DNA from: Phylloscopus collybita
Lineage: Eukaryota > Chordata > Aves > Passeriformes > Phylloscopidae
NCBI GenBank assembly: GCA_027886175.1
Contig: JAJNNQ010000009.1
Span: 13,303,501 to 13,367,500, forward strand
Length of the DNA: 64,000 nt
Direction of reading: 5' to 3'
Position 1 is the first letter of the stretch, and every line of letters starts with the position of its first letter. A model generated the notes under the pieces. That model searched no databases, had not been told where the DNA came from, and saw only the letters and a program-made list of their open reading frames with translations. Shown piece after piece: positions 13,238 to 23,400 of the stretch. The position numbers were made by a program, and so were the translations under genes.

Positions 13238-13725
13238 TACAGAATCAGCAAGGTTGTAAAAGACGTCTGAGGTCATGGAGTCCAACCTCTGACCGAACAC
13301 TTTGGCTATTAGACCATGGCACTGAGTGCCACGTCCAGTTTTCCTTAAACACCTCCAGGGATGGTGACTCCGCCACCTCCCTGAGCAGCTCATTCCAATA
13401 TCTAACCACCCTTCCTCTGAAGAAGTCCTTCCTTACGTTCAACCTCTGCCTTCCCTGGAGCAGGTTAAGACTGTGTCTTGTCCTATTGCTATTTCCCTGG
13501 GAGAAACGATCGACCCCCACCTGGCTACAGCCTCCTCTCAGGTGTTTGAAAAGCAATAAGGTCCCCCTTTAGTCTCCAGGCTAAACACCCCCAGCTCCCT
13601 CAGCTGCTCCTCACAGCACTTGTGCTCTGTTGCTCTTCTCTGGACATGCTCCAGCACCTCAGTGTTCTTCCTGAATCAAGGGGCACAGAACTGGACGCAG
13701 AATTTGCAGTCTGACCTCATCAAGA
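13238..13725 (-). mobile_element. CR1 LINE 3' fragment, antisense
   Basis: Read on the minus strand this is a typical CR1 tail. It contains 'gctgaggagcagctg'-type sequence, then the block translating as VVRYWNELLREVAESPSLEV, then 'gttggactccatgacctcag', and the terminal region near 13238. The minus-strand open frame at 13245-13556 comes from this element and is not a host gene. The copy is about 490 bp, 5'-truncated and diverged. It sits just upstream of the FBXL5 CpG island. Confidence 0.9.
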
Positions 13726-15434
13726 AAAGTCCTAGGAAGGCTATTTGTATGTGCTGCAGCAGGGAATCTGCGCCCAGACTTCTGCAGCATTTGTGCCAAA
13801 CAAGTAAAGTGTGTTTGTTTAACATCCAAGGCAAATGGAGTAGAATCACCTGCCTGTCATACTGATCTGCTTGTGCAACATTTCCAGGTAAACAGGAACA
13901 CTTGGCCAAATTGAGGTTGCACATTGATTTGACCAAAGCTGTAGCTGTCAGCCAACACGTAGCGTAGTAAAACTGTTGACCGACATCACAATGTTCAGTA
14001 AATGTCACTGAAATACATTGCCAAATGCACAATAAATGCAACAGGCCTTTCTAACTGCAAACTGTATGAAGTCTACGTTGCACATATTAAATATATTAGA
14101 GCTAGTAAGTTCAGAGGTGTAAGCAATTCATTGGAAACATGTTGAAATATTTTCAGCAAAGTCACGTGCGTTTTTAGTCCGGTATTTCTCAACAAACTAA
14201 TGTTGGGAATAAAGTGCTGGTAGAAGCAGTAAATTGTGAACTGAGCAGAAGAGATCATGTTATGAGTGTTATTTAGTGGACAATGTGCAGAATAATCCTT
14301 CTATCTCCTTATCTAAGGAAATGATTTTTGAGAAATTGCAGTATTGGGCATTTCCTTTTCCATTAATCCTTTCCTCCTTGAAGGACTTTTGAACACACTG
14401 ACCTACTTAGCCATATTTGCAAATATGCATAAACCTTGGAAGGTTAAATTCTTCCAACTTCAGGGTGGGAAAAAAAAGCAGTTTCACAGGAGGGAAGAAG
14501 GTGAAGCACAGGTGTTAGACAGCTGGCTAGCCACCACATGGTTGTGTTTACTGCTTCGCTGGTAAGCAGAGCTCTGGGGTTGAGCTTGAGCATGTCTTTC
14601 ACAGAGAGTGTGCCCTGGCACACTGCTGTGGGGAAACTTATGCACTGAAGACACAAATCCTTAAGAAACAATGTTTGAAGTTCATTGCTCACAGAGGATC
14701 TTGTGAATATGAGGTCCTATTTCCAAGCTTAAAGCGTGTAGTCATACAGAATTGAGGTTATTCTGCCAGAAATTCATGCTTGAGTAGTAACAGAGGATTA
14801 ACATTCCCACCTGTTACATCTTCCTACTGCTGAACTTACCTCTCCCACCTGATAGAATTAACAAGAGAGAGCATGTTGGTTACTCATCCTCTGGGGTTCA
14901 GAATGTAAACATATGCTGAATTTCATGATTGTTTGAGTTAATACTCAGTTTGTGAACTACAGTATCTCCAGAGCAGATATGCTGCCAATTTTCTGACTTT
15001 TCTTCATGGACAATAACATCTTCTAGGAGAGAGGGACAGAGAGCGATCTGTGATCTGCAGTGATCTGCATCTGCCATGAATTGCCAGACCTCAGGAGGCA
15101 AGATGGACAGCCAGTTTGTGGCAGGGAATTACAATACTACAAGAGAAATTACCTGATAAAGGGATTAAAACATTGAATTCTCATGGGCTAGTTTAAGGGT
15201 AGACTTGGTAATTTTTTACCAAGAATTTACATGGAATTCTGAGGATGGATTCTTCATTAATGCAACAGAAAAAGATACCATGAGATTCAGCAACTGGAAG
15301 CTAAAAGCAGACAAGTTCAGGCCAGAGTTAAGGTTTTACTTTCAAGGCTATCAAACCATTGGAACCCTGGAGGTTGTTAATTTAGCCCTCATGTGAAGTA
15401 TTTAGAACAAAACTAGGAACACGATTTTAAAATG

Positions 15435-15600
15435 GCTGTGTTGAGTCAGATCAGAGGCCCTTCTGGCCTGATGTTGTGTTTCTAGAAGTTTCCAGTGAGG
15501 AAAGGAGGCTTGACAGGAGTTGAAATGGAGATCCCAACAACTCTTGAATCCAGTTGCTCTGGGATTTTATGGTAGCTTGTCTATCTGTAAGGGAACCCAC
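15435..15600. repeat. Possible ancient interspersed repeat remnant
   Basis: The run 'gtcagatcagaggcccttct' followed by 'ggcctgatgttgtgtttc' resembles a word pattern seen in old amniote CR1/SINE-type repeats. The match is from memory and the copy is decayed, so the family and the edges are uncertain. Confidence 0.25.
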
Positions 15601-16277
15601 ATCTTCTTCCCCAAGGTGCTGTGTCCTAATGTAGTGTGTACATGGAGAAACACTCAGTATCTGTCTGTATGACTTCTTAACATATACTATATATTTTAAG
15701 TAAAAGTTTTAGCCTTGATGCAAAAATCAGTGACAATTTCTGCACATTTCTGTATAGAAGAACACATCAGTGATGCTTCTGGTTTCTGTTTCTTAACCCT
15801 GAAATTACTGAGCAAAATTTGGTTGCAGCAAAGATGATAATAAAAGAAAATGTTCAGTGACTTCCAGGACTATTGCCCTGTAATCCTGAATCCAAAGTAT
15901 TGGTTTGAAACCATTTGATTAATATTCTGGTGCCCTATCAGCATGGACATGAGAGGTTAGGAAGAGAAATCAGAAGAAAAAGAGAAGCAACAGGAGTAAA
16001 GTACCTAATTTCCTGTGTCTCCACCATATCAAGCACAACATTGCACATCCTGTTCTGAGTAAATATGGCTTTCCTGAAGACTCTGCTGCAGGCAGCAAAC
16101 CAATTGGCTGTCTTTTATCACATTTGTAGCAGAACTCCATCATCAGGAATTTACTCAATGATTAGCAAAATTTTTCCCTCAGCAAAATCCACCAGCTGAG
16201 TACCAGTGCAACAGAAATGTGACACTACATAAATGAATACACCAAAAATAAGGTTTTATATTCACTGAGGCACAGAA

Positions 16278-16278
16278 G

Positions 16279-16337
<59 letters not shown>

Positions 16338-16338
16338 G
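16278..16338. repeat. (GAAA)n microsatellite
   Basis: About 15 almost perfect tandem GAAA units lie 0.9 kb upstream of the BST1 start codon. The repeat is likely length-polymorphic. Confidence 0.97.
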
Positions 16339-16529
16339 AGTCAGCATGTTCCTCAGAAATGTGAGTCCATGGACAAAATACTTGGAGGTTGATTTTTTTA
16401 AAGGGAAAAAAATGTGGTTGTATTTGCAGCAGTGTGTATCAGAGAATATTCTGAAGATTGGATTGATTGGTGCATTTTGATGTTATAACAGAGTACTTAG
16501 GGAAAAGAACCTGGAGGAGAATGACAGCA

Positions 16530-16607
16530 GAAGGTGAAGACATTTGTTCAGTGCACAGGCTATGTCTTAATCCTCATGCTTCTCCTTGATTCATGACTGC
16601 AAGGCAG
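16530..16607 (+). repeat. Duplicated segment, copy A
   Basis: This 78-bp block includes 'gaagacatttgttcagtgca' and ends 'catgactgcaaggcag'. A near-identical copy lies at 18501-18584 in the same orientation, with about four substitutions in the first 50 nt and a short indel near the end. Copy A is upstream of BST1 exon 1 and copy B is downstream of it. The flanks do not obviously match. Confidence 0.85.
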
Positions 16608-16708
16608 GTTTTTTGGTTTGTTTTTTTTTTTTTTTTTTTTTTCACAAAGACAGGATGCACATATCATCACACCAAAATGTCACTGTCACGATAACTCAAG
16701 GACTTGGA

Positions 16709-16838
16709 TTTTTTTTTGATTTTTTTTGGATTTTTTTGGGGGGTGGTTTGTTTTTTTGGTTTTTTGTTGTCGTTGGTTTTTTGGGTTTTTGTTTGGTTTT
16801 TTTTTGTTTGTTTTTTTTGTTTTTTTTTTTTTTTTTTG
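16709..16838. repeat. T/G-rich low-complexity tract
   Basis: This is about 130 nt of T runs broken by G or GG, with another poly-T (16611-16639) just before it. The hydrophobic F/G-rich and basic K/N/Q-rich open frames seen here on the two strands are products of this composition. Confidence 0.9.
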
Positions 16839-17215
16839 CCTGGAAGTATTTGTTGATAGTTTAGGAAAGTGTAGCACAGCAACGTGTATTAAGCAAACCA
16901 AAGGCATCCTACGTATTCAAGTCATAAGGGGGTTTTTTCCTCCCTTTACAGAAATATACTGCAATTCTCCTCATTTATCACGAGGTGGCCTTAAAGTCTC
17001 TTGTTTTTCTGAAGTGAAGAATAGTTTAAACATGAGGAAGTGATGTATCACCGTGCTGCAATCGTTCCAGGAAACAGTTAGTTTATAGTTCCCAGTAAGG
17101 TTTATTTTTCCACCTTTGTCTTGTGTACTGAGCTGTAGCTAGTACAGAAAATATTAAACGTTAAGACTGCAGGTTTTCATTTATATTGTGTCATTGAACT
17201 CTCTTTTCTATTACT

Positions 17216-17252
17216 TCTTTTTTTTTTTTTTCTTTCTTATTTGGATTGTCAG
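17216..17252 (+). promoter_or_regulatory. BST1: Polypyrimidine tract plus AG just upstream of BST1 start codon
   Basis: About 18 T, then tctttcttat, then ttggattgtcag, end seven bases before the first BST1 ATG. This looks like a 3' splice site with an exon starting at 17253. It would imply an upstream noncoding exon; otherwise it is chance. No CpG island or TATA box is visible near the start codon. Confidence 0.4.
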
Positions 17253-17258
17253 GAATTC

Positions 17259-17428
17259 ATGATGATGAGCCTTTTCTTTACTCTTTTATTTGTCTCTGTT
17301 CTGTGTATGAACAACTTCTCAGGAGTGCAGGGAAAGAAATGGAAAGGTGAAGGTACTACTCAAAACCTGGAAAGTATTGTCATTGGAAGATGCTATGATT
17401 ATATTAGAATTGTGAACCCTGCTGTTGG
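17259..17428 (+). CDS. BST1: BST1 coding exon 1 (signal peptide and first cysteine)
   Basis: The exon starts with three consecutive ATG codons (17259, 17262, 17265), and I cannot decide among them. A hydrophobic stretch SLFFTLLFVSVLC forms the signal peptide. The mature part starts near KKWKGEGTTQNLESIVIGRC, which matches the RWRGEGT...GRC pattern of the family. It ends at a phase 2 donor (GG followed by GTAAGT). It is AT-rich, unlike the GC-rich exon 1 of CD38. Confidence 0.92.
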
Positions 17429-20400
17429 GTAAGTTTTGCTTGTTTATGGATTAGTTTTTTAATGTTCTGCACAAAATGATTGTTAATCAGAAACCTGATG
17501 TTATGCTTCTAGCCATGGAAGTGATCCTTTTGAAACCAACATGCTTGTAGCTGTCTGGAAACAACAAAATAACTTTGATGGATGTCATATTTTAAGTAAA
17601 GTAGTGTAATTAAGGCAAGATTTTTAATCCTTCAATTTTTTATTTCACTTTTTTTTTTTGCTCCGCACCCTGCCCTTACTTTCTGTTAGAACAACACACA
17701 GAAATTACAGGGATGGTGTTTTGGAAGTACCAAATCTGACAGAACTCCTGGGGAGACCAGCTTTGCCTTGCATGCCTGTATGTCGGGTCATGTAAGAAGG
17801 GGAACAGGGAAACACCTCACTTTATAGCTATTCTGTGGTACTGAAGGACCAGCTCATCCACCTGAAAATTCAAGTAGTAATCAACTGCTCAAATAGGATT
17901 ATCTCTGAGCTTTCATTGGCTGTGCTAATTACACAGAACTGGAGGTAAATCACATACCTTGCTAAAATGAGGACTTTTCTGTCTTACTTGCATCATAAGG
18001 TCTTCAGTAAAAAGGAAGAAAATAAAAACAGTCTCCTGGAGTTATACTCTTTATTCTGTCACTAAAAAGTTGTCCTAACAGTGTGAAGAGGTATTTGCAA
18101 AGGAACCCTGGCTGGGTTCCAGTAGCATTGAATTGCTGTCTTAAAACAAGGTTAGATGATATTGCAAATACCACCTCATTTCCCCAACCTCCCATTTTCA
18201 GTTCCTGTTGCAAAAGAGGAAGATAAAGGCCTTAAAAGAATTTTTTTCACTTTTAAAAACTGTCAAACAATATGTTTCTGCACAATAACACTCTTAACTT
18301 ATCAGAAGTGCTTTCTTTCAAGTTTGTTATGAAGAAGAAAGAGCATCCTAATGCAAATAACACAATGCATGAATTTCAGTGGAACAATTCAAGCTTGGAA
18401 AATTCATAAAAATGTCACAATGGAAGGTGGAAATAAACTTTTAAGTGTAGATTTCTACATTCCTACAATATAATTACATGTTATATGTTATATGTTAACG
18501 GAAGCTGAAGACATTTGTTCAGTGCACAGACTATGTCTTAATCCTTATGTTTCTCATTATGATTGTTTCATGACTGCAAGGCAGTTGTGAGGTAATCTGG
18601 TCTTGCAGTACGCTGTAGATAGGTAGAGCTCCTGCAGGACTTAACAGATGCCACTTCATTTGTACCTGAAGCAGGAGATGAATAATAATACAGAAGATGC
18701 TAAAACGAGCAACATGATAGTTACTGTAGAAAAATATTTTAACCATATTGTTAACTAATTTGGACTTAGAGATCTAAATGCAATATTCTGGAAAACATTT
18801 CTGTCTGTCTCGTGTTTATGATAGTTTTGTGATCTAATGAATTCTGGTTACATTTTCACAACATGATTTTAAAATTGAGAAGTTTGAACATGTTCATCAA
18901 AGTATTCTTGCTCAAGATAGCATGAAGCCAGGCAGGACATTAGGACTACTTTCCTAAATTTAGACCAAAAATTACATTATTAAAAGAAGAGCTACACAAC
19001 TGATTTCATATTATGTGAGAATTTTTCTCTTTCCCTTAGGTCTACAAACGAAATGGAAATTTCATATTGCACAGGTGCAAAACAGATATTCTAATTATTT
19101 ATAACCCTTTCCATTCATTGTCTGTTTCTTAGTTGCCCCCTGGCTAGTTTTTATAGAGACACAACCACCTGGATCGGTTTTGATTCTGAATTTAAGTGCA
19201 AATTCTCTAAAAATACTTTGCTAACTTAAAGGAAGCTAGTAAAACATGTCTTTACTCTGCAACATAGTTAAAACATAAAGATGTTTATAGGAACATAAGA
19301 AAAACTTTCCCGAAACAGAATATGTGAAATGAGAGTCAAAAGAGGCATTTTACAAAATGCTGTGGTCATGTAGAAGTGAGGAATTTGAATTAAGATTGTA
19401 TTTGACATTTCCTAACAGGAGTACTCTAAATAACACAAATGTTCCTGTGGTGCTTTTCCTCCACATTTGTTTATTTGCAGTATATCATGGAAGCTTTGAA
19501 AACATTTTCTAACTAAATAGTGTGAAATTAATCTGACTTATTAGTGTCTACTAAGATTAGAAGGAACTGTCCTGCACTGCAGTCCTTCCCCACCCTGTAG
19601 TTTCAAAAACTGTTATTGCCAGCTAAGGAGTTTTGAGTATCAGAGCAGAATAATCCTTTTGATTTAAGAGTTGTTGAAACCTGGATGAGAAGTCATGCAA
19701 AAAAAAAGCAATATGTGAATTAACCAGAAAATTACTGATGGATTCACCTGTCAAGAAAGATCAGTTGATCATAACTCACAAGTACTAACATAAGTGCTTC
19801 AAGTAGAAAGCTCTTTAGCAAAATGAGACCTTAGTTTATACAATTGTCAGAAGCCAATTTATAGCAGCTTGAAATCAGAAATCCAAATCCTTTTATTAAG
19901 TAAATCTGTTTAAACCTTGAAACTACTGATCAAGAATCATATTGGATCATTGTGATCAAGGATCACTGAAAATTTTCAGGTCAAGATCCATGTCTGCTAA
20001 CAGTATATAGGGAATTTTTATACAGTTGTTGGAAGCATGACCAGAGATATCTGTAAGAAAATATGTAGTCTGTTTCCTGCATAGCTCATCACAAGGGCTT
20101 CTTTAAAGTGTCTGTGACATTCAGTGGCACAAAGCAGCTCCCTAAAGAACCTGTACCACAGAAACCATGCTGTCTATGGATGATACTAAATGAGCAAAAC
20201 ACTGTCACGCCAAATTTTGGTTTACTTATGAAGACTGCTATTGTTCAAGCTAGAGCTTTGCAATGACAGCTATTCATGTTCGGAAGGCTGTATGCACGTA
20301 ACATAATTACTCTGTTGTGCAGAGTGTTCCTGGCATAGACATTGCCACAGCGTTATGTGGGAAAGGTACTGTGGAAAAGTGGTAGAAATTCCCTTCTTAA

Positions 20401-23400
20401 TTACTCCAGGCAGGCTCAGACCGTGACAGGTAGGATCCTGAAAGCCCAAAGAGATAGGACACTCCATCTGTAGATAGCCTGTCTTGTCCCTCCATGGAGG
20501 TTATTGTCCCCAAGACAGAGCTGGCAGAAGGCAAATGTTGGAGTGCACAGCCTGGCATCTTATTTCAGCACTTGAAGTGTTGAATGCTAACAATATTCTT
20601 GTAGTTCTTGTAGCTACTGCATAGTGACAGTGTGTGTCCCACACAGTCCCTGGCACTGTACTCATTCCAGCAAGGCAAAACTGCACAGTCCCAGGGCCTA
20701 GGAGCAGAAGGCATCTCTGTCACAATCATTATTCTACCATTGAAACTTTTTAGCAACTCATCCTGCATTTGAATCTGACATTTTAAGAGTAATACTGCAT
20801 TCCAGCAGTGTTGGATATTTAGCTATGATTTATTTGAAATGGCTTTTTGAATCTGGAAAATTTCAAAGAAAGCTTTTTCTTCAGTATTTCTACAGTGCTG
20901 GATGGCAAACTCACTGTGTATACCATACCTGCTAAGATTTTTGTTGAATCATAATGTGTTTCTAATTCCACACTGTAAATGCTAATATTTTCCTTGTTAC
21001 TTCTTCCTTATCTGCTGCAGTTATGACTCAGAAGACAAGATCTCTATGCTCTTCCTGGGCTACAAGTTTTTTACCACCGTGACTTCAGTCTTCTGCCTTA
21101 ACCTTATAGGGATTTTAATTGGGGAATTTGAAAGAGTTGAGAACAAGTATCTTTCTTACTCGGGTTTGAAAAAACAATTTTGCTATTTATTTGTTTCAAT
21201 GATTACAGTGAGAAGAATTGTTCACAGATATGGGAAGCATTTAAAAATGCATTTATTAACAAGGATCCTTGCAGCATTCTACCTGAGGATTATGAATTAT
21301 TTATCAACCTCACATTCCACACAATTCCACCTAACAAGGTAATTTTTTTAATGTTAATTGCCCTGTCACATTTTATGTGACACAGTTCAAAACTGACGAG
21401 TCATTCTGTAGCTGATTTGTGAGTCATTCTTTTCGATGGGTTAGTAGTTTATAAACTAGACTCTGTAGTTTATAAACTAGACTCAGACTTGATAGCATGT
21501 TTCAATGTGTTTGGCTCCATTTATTTTATGCAGTAACTTCTCAGCAATGTCTCTCTTTTCATACTGCAGAGGTCCCCCATTTTTCCTGCTGTGCTGGGAG
21601 CTCTGCCATAGTCCCTGAACTTCTACTTTTCCTTAAGCTAGGTGCTCTGGCTGCAAATGCTGTGCCTGCTATCATCTTTTGCTTTTACTCCTCACAGTTA
21701 AGTCTCATGACAGAGACGTGTTAAACAGTGACACGCTGAGCAAGCAAAAGCAGAAATGAGGGAGGACATTGTTCCATGCCAGAAAACAGTAAGGGTTTGA
21801 TGTGCTGGCAATTGCAAAGAACCGTGAACGTGCAAAAGACGTGTCGTGCTTTAACGCGCTTTTTCCTCTAGCACAGTTGTTCCTCATTTCTAAGTTATAC
21901 GAGCTAAACCAACAAATACTACTGTCAACAGGGCTTAATTCATGAGGAGTTCCACAAACACAGAAATAACATCTAGACATATGATTTTTTTTCACACCAT
22001 AAGCCAACATGGCAACGCGAGAGATTTCTGGTAACATATATCTGGCTTATAAATAACTTCCTTTTTTCTTCTTCCCCTAAATCTGTCTGCTGAGGCAGGC
22101 AAAGATTTTAACTATATTTAAAATAGGACTGTATCCCTTCTCATCAAACTAGTACTCTTCCTCAAGTCATTTGTGATCAGAATTTATACCTCTGGAAAAT
22201 AAAAAACTTTTGTTCCTTTAAAGAGACAGCTAACATTTCTGGTTATTAGCTTGATTTTGAAAGAAATACCAAAACATGTTTTAAACTGTTTTCAATACCC
22301 CATAATCTCATTTTGTCCACACCCAAGTGTTGGTACATTTCTTCTCTATGGTTTTTTTTTTTTTTCCTAGTCTCTTTTCTGGGAAAATAATCAGCTACTA
22401 GTCAACAGCTTTGCTGACAGAGGACGTCGCTACATGTCTCTGGGTGATACTCTGTTTGGCTTCGTTGGAGATTTTCTGAACTGGTGTGGGCAGGCAGACA
22501 GCCCTGGTAAGACAATGAGTGCTATGTTAAACATTTATCTGTAAAACCATAATGGAGACCAACTGCTGTGCTCTGGAGAAACTAAATTTGCTCTTACCCC
22601 ATGAAAAATCAGGGATAGCTTCACTGTCTCAGTCCCTCTTGTATCATGTGAATATTTAACACTGCAGTCAGGGGAGCACACAGTGAAATCTAAATGGTCC
22701 TGCAGTGGGGATAAACCTCTTTCTCAGTCATCTGAGCCTGGAGCTCCCTGCATCCCAGGGACACAGTTAGAACCATTTCAGCCAAATTACTGAATCTTCA
22801 GAATGTCACCATTTGTAAATTTCCATCCTTTCTAAACTACAAAGGATGGAAAATTATTGAAAAAATACAACAGCTTTCAATGCTATGTCAAATGATCTTG
22901 TGGGTTCAGTGAGTAATGCACAAATATATTTAGTTGCTTTCTAAAGTCATTTTTAATAGTCATTATCATCTCTCTAATAGCACAAATCACATGCCTTCCT
23001 ACAGGACTGGACTATGAATCCTGCCCTACCACAATGGAATGTGAAAACAATGCGGTGGAATCTTTCTGGAGGATGGCCTCAATCACTGTAAATATTGTAT
23101 TAATCCTGACTTCATACATCTGTGAGTGTGTCTGGGCTGGTTCAGGAAAACATTGCTAGTTCAAAACAGATTGAAACCTGTAACTCTACTGGATTATTTC
23201 CCCTCATACAAATACACTGTTTTAGACTGGCTGTAGTGTTTTAGCAAGAAGAACCTAACATTCACCTTAGCTAAATAATGTGTTAAAATTCTGTTAGCTT
23301 TGTTAATATAAAGCATATACTAAGCCCAGTAAGTACACTGACCGTCTACTGATTACAGGTCCTAAGTGACATTTGGCAGCCTTGCTGAAAACCCTTTACT

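Larger units (their letters stand above)
13131..17258. other. Divergent intergenic region FBXL5-BST1
   Basis: This 4.1 kb stretch lies between the FBXL5 start region and the BST1 start codon. It holds an antisense CR1 fragment (13238-13725), a (GAAA)n microsatellite (16278-16338), one copy of an 80-bp duplicated segment (16530-16607), T-rich tracts (16611-16639 and 16709-16838) and a poly-T run abutting BST1 exon 1. The part around 15435-15600 resembles a very old interspersed repeat. No CpG island marks the BST1 start. I see no convincing gene. Confidence 0.75.

Noticed and set aside
12397..13393. Long overlapping open frames (up to 279 codons) on both strands around FBXL5 exon 1
   Set aside because: They arise from the stop-poor CpG island. 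Only the 28 codons at 12930-12847 match a known protein and end at a proper donor.
13245..13556. A 103-codon minus-strand frame with VVRYWNELLREV
   Set aside because: It lies inside an antisense CR1 fragment; this peptide pattern is a common CR1-derived artefact in avian gene predictions.
16278..16338. Regularly repeated array considered as CRISPR-like
   Set aside because: It is a 4-nt GAAA microsatellite without spacers, in an animal genome.
16709..16907. Hydrophobic F/G-rich and basic K/N-rich small proteins in T-rich tracts
   Set aside because: They are compositional artefacts of low-complexity DNA; the same occurs at 27.1, 33.1, 58.4 and 63.7 kb.
17241..17258. BST1 start at TTG 17241
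   Set aside because: A non-ATG start is unnecessary because three in-frame ATGs follow immediately, and the segment overlaps a probable splice acceptor.
21021..21342. Open frame following ctgctgcag upstream of BST1 exon 2, considered as an extra exon
   Set aside because: Using it would break the phase from exon 1 and insert sequence with no counterpart in the family. The acceptor at 21208 gives the exact 130-nt exon shared with CD38.
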